A stretch of DNA of 64,000 nucleotides from an uncultured Nitrosomonadales bacterium (GCA_903915035.1 CAIWRI010000102.1:1-64000), one strand, 5' to 3'; shown: positions 8,697 to 17,824, numbered from the stretch's first letter. The notes: generated from the sequence alone by a model not told the origin. Program-made: numbers and translations.

Positions 8697-11600
8697 TCAA
8701 TCTGCTGCAAAGGCGCATTCCGGCGCAGCAGGTTGAAGCGGGCCGTAGAAGCGAATCTGATTGCGTCCGGCGGCTTTAGCGCGATACATTGCACTATCCG
8801 CCTGCTTCATGATCTCATTCTGACTGTGGTTGAGAAACAGCGCCACCCCGATACTTGCGGTGCAATGATGTTCAACAATGCGCTCAGCGACGCCTTCATG
8901 GCAGATTGTCAACCGGTAAGGTTCGGCAAGCAGGTTGTGAATCTTTTCGGCGATACTTTCGGCGTGTAATGCTGATTCGGTTTTATCTACATTCAAATCA
9001 CCGAGCATCACGACAAACTCATCGCCGCCAAAGCGTGCAACAGTATCAATCTCGCGCATACAGCTCTTTAGCCGGTGGGCCACTTCGATCAGCAGCAAAT
9101 CGCCTACGCTGTGCCCATGCGTGTCATTGAGCGGTTTGAAATTATCCATATCAAGGAATAGCAGTGCGCCGTAGCGTCCGCTGCGACGACTGTTGGCCAT
9201 GGCCAGACTAAGCCTTTCATCTAACAGTCGCCGGTTGGGCAGTAACGTCAGCGCATCGTAAAAAGCCAGTTGATGCACCCTCGCTTCCATTTCGCGACGC
9301 CGGGTGATGTCAATAAAGGTGACGATCGCACCGCTAATCATCCCGTTATTCTCAATCGGCCTGGACCAGTATTCAACATCAAGCGCGGTGCTGTCACTGC
9401 GCCAGAACACATCGTCCGCGCAGTGTTCACCATCATGATGCGAAAGCGACTGATATATGCTGCATTCGGAAACAGCATGATTCGTACCATCGCGATGAGA
9501 ATGATGGATAAGTTCATGCAGATGTCTGCCGATGATTTGATCAGCACGATCGTAGCCTAGCATGCGCAGGAACGACTGATTGACAAAGGTACAGTGGCCT
9601 TGTCTGTCGATGCCAAAGGCACCTTCCGCCATCGAGTCGAGCAGCAGATTCAGCCTTTGATTGCTATTTTGCAATGCTGTTTCCGCCTGTTTGCGATCGG
9701 TAATATCAAGGAAAGTCCATAACGATTCGCCACTGGTCATGCTGAGCATTGCACCGCTCACGTTCACCCAGATGAGGCTGCCATCTTTGCGTCGATGTTC
9801 GAGCCGGGTGTGATAGATTTTGCCTGCATGCAACAGCGGATAGGCCTGCTCTCCGAATTCGCGACAGGCCTCTTCGCTGATAAAATTGTGCTGTGTGGGT
9901 TGCCCGGTCATCTCCCTTTTGTTGTAGCCCAGCATGTGTTCGAAGCACGGGTTTGCCCACAGAATGTGGCGATCTTTTACTTTGACGATGCCTACCAGAT
10001 CATTTTCCAGCATTGCTCTTTGTTCATAGACCAGCGTGCTGATCTGAGCTTCGTAATGTTTTTGTTCTGTAATGTCATAGAACCAGCCCAGAATGGCTTG
10101 CTGTTGTTCGAATTCCAGCGGCAAATAAGAAGCTAATGCCCATTTTGTAGCTGAGCCGTTATTGGGAATATTCAACTCAACCAGTTTATTGATGACCCGT
10201 TCACCTTTACCGACTTTTTCTATAATCTCTTTATATCCATTTGAATTAATATAAAATTTATCCAGATTGAGCCCGATCAACTGGTCGGCTGGCACGACAA
10301 TCAAATCAGAGTAAGCCTGGTTGGCGAATACAATTTGACCTGTCTGCAAGGTGGTGATGCGTACTGAAATCGGGCTGTTTTCCAACATGAAGCGAAAGCG
10401 TGATTCGCTTTGGGTCAATCTGCGAGTTCGGTCTATGACCTCGGACTCAATGCGAGCAGCGTGCCCGGTATCAATCAGCAGGAATGCGGCAAACAGGCCG
10501 GTGAATAAATTACCCAATATCAGAACGAACCAGCTTTGCCAGCTGCTGTGCTGTGCATAATAAGCCGGGGTGGGGGCAGTTTCCAGCCGGTAATGGCGGG
10601 TAGCGAAATCGAAATTATGCACATATAAGGCCTGCTGTGCTGCAAAGCTGGTATAGATGGTTTTTTGATCATCCAGATCGGTTAACCGCACATATAACAT
10701 TTGATTGGTGTTCCGTAGCGTTTTTTCGATAAAGTCACCCATGCGCAGCACGGTGAGCACAATATCTGAGTGCTCATCATGAGGTTTCGTCGCCAAAAGC
10801 AGTAACACACCAGCCTGTTGCTGCTTTTCCTGCACCAGTTTGACGGCTGAGGAGGCGACAATGCTGCCGGTTTGTTTCGCGCGGTTGATGGTTTCTTTGC
10901 GTTCATGGTTGGACGCAAGATCAAATCCCCATGCGGGTTCATTGCCGGCAAAGGGTTCGAGGTAGGTGACAGGATAAAATGAGTCGCGCTCAGCTGCATG
11001 CAACATTCGTCCGTTGGCCGTTCGTTCGCGTATGTCAAATTCAGGATGGCTCAGGTGTTGTGTCTCGACAAAGGCGGCTCGCTGGTCTGCTTTGATAAAG
11101 GGGATCCATTCCAGTGCTTGTATCATGGGGAAACGCTGCAGTGCTATTTGTACAAAATGGTGAAATTCGGCTGGTGTGACATGACCGCTTGTATCATGCA
11201 TAACAAACGCATCCACCTGTTCCAGTAACGACGTCTGTTCGTCCAGTTTGCCCTGAATCTGATCAACAGACTGCTGGGATAATTGCCGGAAATCGCTAAG
11301 CGATGCGGTATATTCCCATTGGCTGGCCTTGATATAAATGAAAATAAAGACGGCTAAAAATAGTACAACGGGTGTGAATACTGTGCTCAGGCGACTGCGC
11401 CACAGCGCGCGTGGTTTGGCTGACACGATCAAGGTAAGCGGGAACATCACCATGACACCCAGCGTATCGCCCAGCCACCAGGTGGCAAAACTGCCCGGTA
11501 AACCCGGACTGTCGATGATGCCCAGTGCCCATAATCCTGTTACGGATAGTGCAGCACTGCTCAGGCAAATGAACGGAGTGGCGAACAGGAAAAGCAAGAC

Positions 11601-12035
11601 GTCGCTTTTTTGATCAAGCGTGGTCGGATAACCTAGAAAATGTCGCAACAACCGGCCGCCGATGGCTGCTTGCAGCGTAGAGGCTGCGGCGATAATCAAT
11701 GCGGCCCAGAGATTGCTTTGGGCGGCGACAACCAACGCAGCGATGAAAATCCAAGGTAGAGTTCTTCTGCCTGCAATCAGTGCTGCGGCAACTGCAATGC
11801 CTGCCGGCAGGAAAATTGGCGCGGCATTCGCGGGCGGGAGTGCCAGCAGCACGCCTGACTTACCGGTAATAATATAAGCCGCAGTCAGCAGAATATAGGG
11901 GAAAAGGTCAGATTTATTAAGGAGCCAGCGAATCCGATTCAACAACATGACTAAATTTTCCCCACCTTCGCACTTAATAGTATTTTCTGAAAACTGACGG
12001 AAGAGATGCGTCTGTCTGGAGTCGTCAATGTTCAT
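8697..12035 (-). CDS. MASE1-CHASE-PAS-PAS-PAS-GGDEF diguanylate cyclase
   Basis: Membrane sensor predicted to make cyclic di-GMP. Residues ~40-240 form a MASE1-like block of about eight membrane segments. An extracytoplasmic CHASE-like domain (~245-510) is closed by a membrane helix (~515-535). Three PAS domains (about 545-660, 670-790, 800-925) lead into the cyclase. GGDEF is intact at 1003-1007 and is preceded five residues upstream by RxxD (REID, 994-997), the inhibitory site for product feedback. No EAL domain follows. The start could instead be the Met at residue 29 (11951), which lies closer to the first membrane helix. A c-di-GMP source so close to exopolysaccharide genes may control them, but the sequence does not show this. 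Confidence 0.92.
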   Translation of the reverse strand: MNIDDSRQTHLFRQFSENTIKCEGGENLVMLLNRIRWLLNKSDLFPYILLTAAYIITGKSGVLLALPPANAAPIFLPAGIAVAAALIAGRRTLPWIFIAALVVAAQSNLWAALIIAAASTLQAAIGGRLLRHFLGYPTTLDQKSDVLLFLFATPFICLSSAALSVTGLWALGIIDSPGLPGSFATWWLGDTLGVMVMFPLTLIVSAKPRALWRSRLSTVFTPVVLFLAVFIFIYIKASQWEYTASLSDFRQLSQQSVDQIQGKLDEQTSLLEQVDAFVMHDTSGHVTPAEFHHFVQIALQRFPMIQALEWIPFIKADQRAAFVETQHLSHPEFDIRERTANGRMLHAAERDSFYPVTYLEPFAGNEPAWGFDLASNHERKETINRAKQTGSIVASSAVKLVQEKQQQAGVLLLLATKPHDEHSDIVLTVLRMGDFIEKTLRNTNQMLYVRLTDLDDQKTIYTSFAAQQALYVHNFDFATRHYRLETAPTPAYYAQHSSWQSWFVLILGNLFTGLFAAFLLIDTGHAARIESEVIDRTRRLTQSESRFRFMLENSPISVRITTLQTGQIVFANQAYSDLIVVPADQLIGLNLDKFYINSNGYKEIIEKVGKGERVINKLVELNIPNNGSATKWALASYLPLEFEQQQAILGWFYDITEQKHYEAQISTLVYEQRAMLENDLVGIVKVKDRHILWANPCFEHMLGYNKREMTGQPTQHNFISEEACREFGEQAYPLLHAGKIYHTRLEHRRKDGSLIWVNVSGAMLSMTSGESLWTFLDITDRKQAETALQNSNQRLNLLLDSMAEGAFGIDRQGHCTFVNQSFLRMLGYDRADQIIGRHLHELIHHSHRDGTNHAVSECSIYQSLSHHDGEHCADDVFWRSDSTALDVEYWSRPIENNGMISGAIVTFIDITRRREMEARVHQLAFYDALTLLPNRRLLDERLSLAMANSRRSGRYGALLFLDMDNFKPLNDTHGHSVGDLLLIEVAHRLKSCMREIDTVARFGGDEFVVMLGDLNVDKTESALHAESIAEKIHNLLAEPYRLTICHEGVAERIVEHHCTASIGVALFLNHSQNEIMKQADSAMYRAKAAGRNQIRFYGPLQPAAPECAFAAD

Positions 12036-12276
12036 TTTGTATCATTTTCAATAAAATTTCAACCATACAATGTATAAGGATTTTTGCCGGATTATCGTAT
12101 CAATGGGCTGAGACAATCAGCCAAATACGTGTAAGATGAGAGCATCGTTCATAGGCGTGTTGCTTACAGGCTTCAGGATAATTCCGGGCGATAGTTAAAA
12201 GGCAGCTCATCCGCTTGTTGCGGGATAATTCAGCCGTTAAATCATAAAATGATCTGCGGATAATTTTCAGGAGATG

Positions 12277-13671
12277 ATGTTGAAACTCTCTTTTCATGGT
12301 GCTGACAGGGGCGTGACCGGATCTTGTCATTTGCTCGAATGTGCAGGCTATCGCCTCCTGATCGATTGCGGCATGTTTCAGGGCGGCCGGGCGGCAGAAG
12401 AGGAGAACCTCAAGCCGTTTGGTTTCGATCCAGCACAAATTGACTTCGTGCTGCTCACGCACGCTCACCTTGATCATTGCGGACGCTTGCCGTTGCTTGG
12501 CAAACGTGGCTTTAAAGGTGAAATTGTGACTACCGCCGCTACACGTGAATTATCGCGTCTGGTGATGGTGGATTCTGCGCATCTTCAGGAAGAAGATGCA
12601 CGGAAAATGGCGGAAAGATCAAGGCATCATCGCAGGCATTCACCACCGGATGCGCCTTTGTATTCAATTCTCGATGCCTTTAATGTGCTGGATTCATTCG
12701 GACGCACGGTGCTGTATAACCAGTCGATAGCGCTGGCACCCGGTATCCGGGTTACTTTCCTTGATGCAGGCCATATATTGGGCTCGGCGAGTGTATTTCT
12801 GGAACTTGAAGAAAATGGTCAGCATCGCAGCATCTTATTTTCCGGTGATCTCGGTAATAGCGGACGTCCCTTATTGCGCGATCCTGTTACGCCGCTGACA
12901 GCCGATGTGGTGGTGATGGAAACCACCTATGGTGATCGCTTACACAAACCGATTACACACTCGGTGGACGAGTTTTTTGAGGCGATCAACGATACCTTCA
13001 GGCGGGGTGGCAATGTCGTCATACCTACTTTTGCCCTGGAAAGGGCACAGGAGTTGCTGTATTTTTTGCGAATAGGCGTAGAAAATGGCGCGCTATCGCG
13101 TGCAATTCAAGTCTTTCTTGATTCTCCCATGGCCATTTCAGCAACGGACATTTTTGAGCGTCATCCTGAATGCTATGAACCCGATATAGCCGAACTGTTT
13201 CGCGAGGGGCGTGACCCGTTTCATTTGCCGGGACTGCATTTTACCCGCGAGAGCATAGATTCGATAGCGATCAATCAGATCGCCGGTGGTGCGGTCATCA
13301 TGGCCGGCGCAGGGATGTGTACAGGCGGACGCATCAGACACCATCTTGAACATAATCTGGCGCGAAAAGACAGTAGCGTTATTTTTGTAGGGTATGCCGC
13401 TACGGGCACGCTGGCCCGCCAGCTTATTGATGGCGCAAAAGAGATTAAAATTCACGGGGAAGAGATTCCTGTACAAGCGAAAATTTATACCATTAATGGT
13501 TTTTCGGCGCATGCCGACCAGTCTGAACTGTTAGCCTGGCACAGCCAGATCGGTGGTAAGAAACGTACTTTTCTTGTTCATGGTGAAGAGCCAGGCATGC
13601 GTGTTTTTGCAGCTCTGCTTGCGGGGTTTCAGGTCGAGATGCCGGCGAAGAGTGAGGTTTTCGAATTGTGA
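12277..13671 (+). CDS. Beta-CASP metallo-beta-lactamase fold hydrolase (RNA-processing type)
   Basis: Zinc-dependent hydrolase of the MBL/beta-CASP superfamily, whose members mostly act as RNA nucleases. THAHLDHCG is the H-x-H-x-D-H metal motif. Downstream are SGDLGN and METTYGDR, the beta-CASP insert with PTFALERAQELL, then GAGMCTGGRIRHHL, and the C-terminal GFSAHADQSELLAWH typical of the RMMBL module. Two adjacent ATGs (12274, 12277) follow an AGGAG box. The second leaves 3 bp of spacing and the first none, so I use 12277, giving 464 residues. The substrate is not deducible. Confidence 0.9.
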   Translation: MLKLSFHGADRGVTGSCHLLECAGYRLLIDCGMFQGGRAAEEENLKPFGFDPAQIDFVLLTHAHLDHCGRLPLLGKRGFKGEIVTTAATRELSRLVMVDSAHLQEEDARKMAERSRHHRRHSPPDAPLYSILDAFNVLDSFGRTVLYNQSIALAPGIRVTFLDAGHILGSASVFLELEENGQHRSILFSGDLGNSGRPLLRDPVTPLTADVVVMETTYGDRLHKPITHSVDEFFEAINDTFRRGGNVVIPTFALERAQELLYFLRIGVENGALSRAIQVFLDSPMAISATDIFERHPECYEPDIAELFREGRDPFHLPGLHFTRESIDSIAINQIAGGAVIMAGAGMCTGGRIRHHLEHNLARKDSSVIFVGYAATGTLARQLIDGAKEIKIHGEEIPVQAKIYTINGFSAHADQSELLAWHSQIGGKKRTFLVHGEEPGMRVFAALLAGFQVEMPAKSEVFEL

Positions 13672-13868
13672 GCATCAGTTCGAGCCGCTTATTTTTCCAT
13701 ACTCAGGATGATTTTGTGGTGCAATAAACTGATAGCCATATATATGATTTTCATTCCGTGATATTGTTGCTGAAATTTTGATTTACTAGCTTAAGTTGGC
13801 AGGGAGAAAAGGCTGTCTCGAGTATAGAATCTTGCAAGACGGTTCATAAATATATAGTTGTAATGCAC

Positions 13869-13896
13869 TTGACTAGTATTACTTTCGTAGTAGAAT
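13869..13896 (+). promoter_or_regulatory. Sigma-70-like promoter upstream of the small RHH gene
   Basis: TTGACT (13869-13874), a 16-bp spacer, then TAGAAT (13891-13896), placed 33 bp before the ATG at 13929. The spacer is one base short of ideal. It could also feed the PHA operon further downstream. Confidence 0.5.
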
Positions 13897-13928
13897 AAGC
13901 GCGCTAAAAAGTAAACGAAAATATCGTG

Positions 13929-14096
13929 ATGCTCAAACCCGTTACCATCAGACTGGACGAGGATGAGGACAATAAACTCAAGGCGCAACAGGAATCTTTT
14001 GGCGATCCGGTCATCAATGTCGCTTATGTAATTCGTTCCTGTATCAGGGGCTTGGATCATTCCTGTCTTGTATGCGCAATTCAGGCTGGAATCTGA
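13929..14096 (+). CDS. Small ribbon-helix-helix-like protein (55 aa)
   Basis: A 55-codon ORF. The N-terminus MLKPVTIRLDEDEDNKLKAQ has the beta-strand plus acidic turn plus helix look of CopG/MetJ-type ribbon-helix-helix DNA-binding proteins, followed by a second helix (VAYVIRSCIRGL). A cysteine pair (SCLVCA) lies near the end. It stands behind a plausible sigma-70 promoter and directly before the PHA granule genes, so a role as local regulator or antitoxin-like repressor is possible. No toxin gene is adjacent. The ribosome binding site is weak. Confidence 0.55.
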   Translation: MLKPVTIRLDEDEDNKLKAQQESFGDPVINVAYVIRSCIRGLDHSCLVCAIQAGI

Positions 14097-14122
14097 AAAA
14101 TTATTTCGGAATGTTGGGTTTC

Positions 14123-14136
14123 ATGGCTTAAGCCAT
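14123..14136. repeat. 14-bp perfect palindrome upstream of the PHA operon
   Basis: ATGGCTTAAGCCAT is a perfect palindrome between the small RHH-like gene and the first PHA gene, followed by TTTTG. It may be an operator or a short terminator; the sequence does not decide. Confidence 0.4.
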
Positions 14137-14273
14137 TTTGTGCCATGAAGGATGTAGACATGTTTAATGAACAATCCGTGGGGAATGTGGAATGCCCACG
14201 GTCAGACTAGCGACGAAAGTACACCGGACGCGTCGTCCAAATCAAAAAAAATAACTAGAAAGGTAATCCGAAC

Positions 14274-14717
14274 ATGATGACCGAACAACAAATGCGCATG
14301 ATGATGGAGATGTTTAATAATCCCATGTTCAAGCAGGGTGCAAATGAGATGTTGAAAGCGACTCAGCAACAAGGCCTGGAGTCTGTCAACAAGTTCTGGG
14401 GGGTTACCACCGAAAAGGAAATCTTCCCCGGTGCAGAAAAGATGATGGAGCGCATGAGTGAGTTTTATAAGACTATGGGTTTTGTACCACAAGCCCGTGT
14501 CGATGAAGTAATGAAAGAAAATGCGACGCTGAAGAACGAAAACCAGATGCTGCGCGATACTATACGCGATTTGCAGCATCGCTTTATGGCTGAAAATGGT
14601 GCCAAGGCACAACAGGCATGGCAGGAAGTGGTCGATAAGCAACTCGAAATGAGCCGCGAAGTCACCAAGAGTTTTTTTGATGTACTGAAGCAAGGCGCAA
14701 CAACAAACGATAAGTAA
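14274..14717 (+). CDS. PHA granule-associated coiled-coil protein
   Basis: 147 residues. The N-terminus is Met-rich (MMTEQQMRMMMEMFNN) and is followed by an amphipathic segment with FWGVTTEKEIFPGAEKMMERM. A coiled coil follows at roughly residues 80-110 (VMKENATLKNENQMLRDTI), then a Gln/Glu-rich helix. It is the first gene of the phasin-phaE-phaC operon, with an AAAGG box 12 bp before the ATG. By position and composition it is a granule surface or synthase-assembly protein, functionally like PhaR/PhaM/phasin. I cannot assign it to a named family. Its Met-rich N-terminus is unusual. Confidence 0.7.
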   Translation: MMTEQQMRMMMEMFNNPMFKQGANEMLKATQQQGLESVNKFWGVTTEKEIFPGAEKMMERMSEFYKTMGFVPQARVDEVMKENATLKNENQMLRDTIRDLQHRFMAENGAKAQQAWQEVVDKQLEMSREVTKSFFDVLKQGATTNDK

Positions 14718-14741
14718 TCTATTTAATTAAAGGGAATCAAC

Positions 14742-15098
14742 ATGGAAAAGCAACTCGAAATTTTTGATGCGGTAGCGAACACACAGAAGCAAGTTTTCAA
14801 CAATCTGCTTTCAGCACAACAAGAACTGCGCGTGCAGTGGATTGATGGCATCAGCAAGACGCATGCTGCAATCACCAGCATCCCGGGTCTGCCGGAAAAC
14901 GCGCAAACCAAAGAAGCGCTGAGCCAGTTCAATATCTGGATGGGCAACGTGACCAACCAGTCACAAAACGCAACCGAAGAAGCACTGAAGGCACAGGAAA
15001 GCTGTATCAGTGCGTATGACAAGCAAGTGGCTGCCAGCCGCGACATCTTGAAAAATTTCATCGCGCTTAGCAGTGCTGTGCTGCCTAAAGCGGCCTGA
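14742..15098 (+). CDS. Phasin-like protein, copy 1
   Basis: 118 residues, almost entirely helical and amphipathic, as expected of phasins, which coat PHA granules. It is a clear paralogue of the next gene: both share PGLPENAQTKEAL, SQNATEEALKAQE and SAYDKQ in the same order. A good ribosome binding site (AAGGGAATCAAC) precedes the ATG. It lies 24 bp after the previous gene, inside the PHA operon. Confidence 0.8.
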   Translation: MEKQLEIFDAVANTQKQVFNNLLSAQQELRVQWIDGISKTHAAITSIPGLPENAQTKEALSQFNIWMGNVTNQSQNATEEALKAQESCISAYDKQVAASRDILKNFIALSSAVLPKAA

Positions 15099-15133
15099 AT
15101 CCCCCCGCTATAAACTTAACTTAAGGAAACCAC

Positions 15134-15478
15134 ATGAGTAAGCAACTTGAATATTTCGATGTTTTGGCTAATACGCAAAAACAGGCTTTTACCAACCTGC
15201 TTGATGCACAAAAGAACTTGCGCACACAATGGCAAGCCGCCATCAGCAAGACCAATGCTGCTTTCACCAGCATTCCCGGTCTGCCGGAAAATGCACAAAC
15301 GAAAGAAGCATTGAATCAATTCAACACCTGGTTCAGCACGGTTTCTTCAAGCTCACAAAACGCGACAGAAGAAGCACTCAAGGCACAGGAAAACTGGATC
15401 AGTGCGTATGACAAGCAACTGGCCGTCAGCCGCGATGTATTGAAGAGCTTTATTGACGTTGCCAATCCAGGCAAATAA
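15134..15478 (+). CDS. Phasin-like protein, copy 2
   Basis: 114 residues, aligned end to end with copy 1; divergence is concentrated at the ends and around residues 40-80. The pair is a tandem duplication that has been kept, suggesting either dosage or two granule populations. The ribosome binding site is AAGGAAACCAC. It is followed by a GC-rich hairpin before phaE. Confidence 0.8.
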   Translation: MSKQLEYFDVLANTQKQAFTNLLDAQKNLRTQWQAAISKTNAAFTSIPGLPENAQTKEALNQFNTWFSTVSSSSQNATEEALKAQENWISAYDKQLAVSRDVLKSFIDVANPGK

Positions 15479-15486
15479 GCATCACC

Positions 15487-15508
15487 GCGCCGGTGACAAT
15501 GCCGGCGC
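15487..15508 (+). promoter_or_regulatory. Intercistronic hairpin between phasins and phaE
   Basis: GCGCCGG (15487-15493) pairs with CCGGCGC (15502-15508) around an 8-base loop, with no T-run after it. In an operon this kind of hairpin commonly ends part of the transcripts or protects upstream mRNA from decay. Here that would favour abundant phasins over scarce synthase; this is an inference from structure. Confidence 0.6.
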
Positions 15509-15546
15509 ACAATCAATTTACCAAGCGCAATTAAAGAGGAACGATA

Positions 15547-16557
15547 GTGGAAAACCCGAGTGATTACTTTAATGGTTGGATAAAAACGCAACAACAGGCT
15601 TATGCTGCGTTGCAAAGCCAGATGCAGTCGCTGTACCCGAATACGACAGCTGTGAGCGACAATCCTTTGAGCAGCTGGAGCAAAGCCGTATTTGAGGCCT
15701 TCCCTGTCGGCGCTGACGCGAATCTGGCTAAAGATGTTTTTAGCAAATCTCTGTACAGCAATGAAGCGATGCAAAAACTGTTTGAAATGTGGCAGCCTTT
15801 GTTGAGCGCGATGCGCGAAAAAACACTGGAACCGGCTGATTTCAGCCAATACACCGATACAGCACAGAGCAAACAACTGTTCGACAAGATGTTCAGCTTT
15901 GATACCGAACTCTGGACTCAGATACAAAAGCAGGCGGCACAATTTTCCGACCTTGCCCGGCAAAACAGTCAGCCATGGGCGGAATCGCTGAAGAATCCCT
16001 CCCTGAATTTTGCAGACTATCAGCCGGATGCCATGGTCAAGCAAATGGAAGCGCTGAATGCCAAATTTGGTGACTCGGCAGGCAAACTGTTCGGGATGCC
16101 GGCGTTAGGCAAAGACCGTGAAAAAATTGAGCAGATGAATCGTTTTGCCAAGGCGATGTCGAGCTATGCAAGCCGCAATCTTGACTATCAGAAAATGATG
16201 CAGCAAACCGGCTCCGACGCGATGCAGTCGGTCGTGAAAACGCTGGCCGAGAAGAGCGCTTCAGGCGAAAAGTTTGAAAAGTTTGATGATTTTTTTGCGT
16301 TGTGGATTGATACCAACGAAAAAACCTTCAACAAATTGTTCTACACAGAAGAATTTTCGCAAAAGCGTAATGCGATGACCGCCGCGGGTTTTAACACACG
16401 CAAACTGTACCAGGAAATTATTGAAAGCCAACTGGTAGAATTGCCGATTGCACGACGTTCGGAAATGGATGAAGTCTACAAACTGGTCTACGATCTGCGC
16501 AAACAGGTAAAAATCCTCAACGCACAGGTTCAGGAACTGAAGAAGGAGCAACTGTGA
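15547..16557 (+). CDS. phaE: Class III PHA synthase subunit PhaE
   Basis: Non-catalytic partner of PhaC in class III synthases, forming the PhaE-PhaC complex that polymerises hydroxyacyl-CoA. 336 residues, rich in Gln, Phe and Trp, with a C-terminal coiled coil (ARRSEMDEVYKLVYDLRKQV then LNAQVQELKKE) matching the PhaE ending. It begins with GTG behind AGAGGAA. It is directly followed by phaC, whose ATG shares one base with the phaE stop (TGATG). Confidence 0.9.
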   Translation: MENPSDYFNGWIKTQQQAYAALQSQMQSLYPNTTAVSDNPLSSWSKAVFEAFPVGADANLAKDVFSKSLYSNEAMQKLFEMWQPLLSAMREKTLEPADFSQYTDTAQSKQLFDKMFSFDTELWTQIQKQAAQFSDLARQNSQPWAESLKNPSLNFADYQPDAMVKQMEALNAKFGDSAGKLFGMPALGKDREKIEQMNRFAKAMSSYASRNLDYQKMMQQTGSDAMQSVVKTLAEKSASGEKFEKFDDFFALWIDTNEKTFNKLFYTEEFSQKRNAMTAAGFNTRKLYQEIIESQLVELPIARRSEMDEVYKLVYDLRKQVKILNAQVQELKKEQL

Positions 16558-17813
16558 TGAATAACCCGTTCGCAAATATGGATGCCAAGTCCGCCATGAA
16601 GTACTTCGGCGAAATGAACAGCAAGATGATGAAAGGCGCGACGCTGTTGACGGATGTTGAAGAAATCGACGTCGGCACCGCACCGAAAACACTGGTTTAC
16701 ACAGAAGACAAGCTGGCTGTCTACCATTATGCTTCTGACGCGAAAAATGCCTGTGGCATTCCCGTGCTGGTCGTTTATGCGCTGGTCAATCGTCCTTACA
16801 TGCTGGATATTCAGCCTGATCGCAGTTTCATCCGCAACCTGTTAAGCCAGGGACTGGATGTGTACATCATCGACTGGGGCTATCCTTCCGGTGCTGACCG
16901 TTATCTCAGTATGGATGACTACATCAACGGTTATCTGAATAACTGTGTGGACGCGGTATGCCGCGATGCAGCAAGCGACAAAGTCAGTCTGATGGGCGTC
17001 TGTCAGGGCGGTACTTTTTCGGCAATCTACTCAGCGTTGCATCCTGAGAAGGTTCACAGTCTGGTGACGCTGGTCGCGCCGTTCGACTTCTCCACCGATG
17101 AAGGCCTGTTGTTCAACTGGTCCAAGTCGATGGACGTGGATGCGCTGGTTGATGCCTACGGCGTTGTTCCGGGCAATCTGATGAACGATGGCTTCTTGAT
17201 GATGATGCCGTTCAATCTGAATATCAAGAAATATGTTGATATGCTGGATGTGATGGAAGATGAAGATAAGCTGCTGAATTTCCTGCGCATGGAAAAATGG
17301 ATTTTTGACAGCCCGGGTCAAGCCGGTGAATGTCTGCGCCAGTTCGTCAAGGACTGCTATCAGGCCAACAAACTGGTTCAGGGCACGCTGCAACTCGGCG
17401 ACAAGACGGTTGATCTGGGCAAAATCACCATGCCGATTTTGAACATCTACGGTTCAGGCGACCATATTGTTCCCCCTGCTGCGACCAAGCCGCTCAACGA
17501 TCTGGTCAGCTCGACGGATAAAACCCTGTACGAATTCAAGGGCGGTCACATCGGCGTATTCGTCGGCGCCCGTTCGCAAAAGGAATTGGCACCGGCAATA
17601 TCCCAATGGCTGATTGAACGCGATGCGCCTAAAGCCGCCAAAAAGCCGGCCAAGCCGGTGAAAGCCCCTGTGGCCAAGCCTGTTGAAGCGGCAAAACCGG
17701 CAGTCAAAGCAGCCAAGCCTGTTGAAGCAGCCAAGCCTGTTGAAGCAGCGAAGCCTGTCGAAGTAGCCAAGCCTGTTGAAGCGGCGAAGCCGGCAACGGA
17801 TAGCAAACCGTAA
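16557..17813 (+). CDS. phaC: Class III PHA synthase subunit PhaC with a Lys-Pro-Ala tail
   Basis: Catalytic alpha/beta-hydrolase-fold subunit that polymerises 3-hydroxybutyryl-CoA. With the ATG at 16557 the catalytic residues fall at Cys149 (GVCQGG lipase-like box), Asp302 (YGSGDHIVPP) and His331 (GGHIG). These are the same numbers as the well-studied Allochromatium vinosum enzyme, which strongly supports this start over the GTG three bases earlier. The ribosome binding site AAGGAG lies in the end of phaE. Class III PhaC proteins normally end near residue 355. Here about 60 extra residues follow, made of repeats of KPVEAA and AKPA: basic, proline-rich and without predicted fold. The tail could bind nucleic acid or polyphosphate, or link granules, but this is speculative. 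Confidence 0.95.
   Translation: MNNPFANMDAKSAMKYFGEMNSKMMKGATLLTDVEEIDVGTAPKTLVYTEDKLAVYHYASDAKNACGIPVLVVYALVNRPYMLDIQPDRSFIRNLLSQGLDVYIIDWGYPSGADRYLSMDDYINGYLNNCVDAVCRDAASDKVSLMGVCQGGTFSAIYSALHPEKVHSLVTLVAPFDFSTDEGLLFNWSKSMDVDALVDAYGVVPGNLMNDGFLMMMPFNLNIKKYVDMLDVMEDEDKLLNFLRMEKWIFDSPGQAGECLRQFVKDCYQANKLVQGTLQLGDKTVDLGKITMPILNIYGSGDHIVPPAATKPLNDLVSSTDKTLYEFKGGHIGVFVGARSQKELAPAISQWLIERDAPKAAKKPAKPVKAPVAKPVEAAKPAVKAAKPVEAAKPVEAAKPVEVAKPVEAAKPATDSKP
17630..17810 (+). repeat. KPVEAA-coding repeat at the end of phaC
   Basis: An approximately 18-24 bp in-frame repeat with core AAGCCTGTTGAAGC recurs at least six times, encoding (A/K)KPVE(A/V)A. It accounts for the extra C-terminal tail of PhaC and is likely length-variable between strains. 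Confidence 0.85.
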
Positions 17814-17824
17814 TTAGCGGCGAA

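Noticed and set aside
11338-11877. Plus-strand frames inside the diguanylate cyclase gene
   Set aside because: They are shadows of the MASE1 region with no ribosome binding site or domain.
12100-12477. 125-residue minus-strand frame before and over the beta-CASP gene
   Set aside because: Half of it lies antisense to the beta-CASP gene, and no domain or ribosome binding site is visible.
15316-16044. 242-residue minus-strand frame over phasin and phaE
   Set aside because: It is antisense to two real genes; the long length comes from their codon use.
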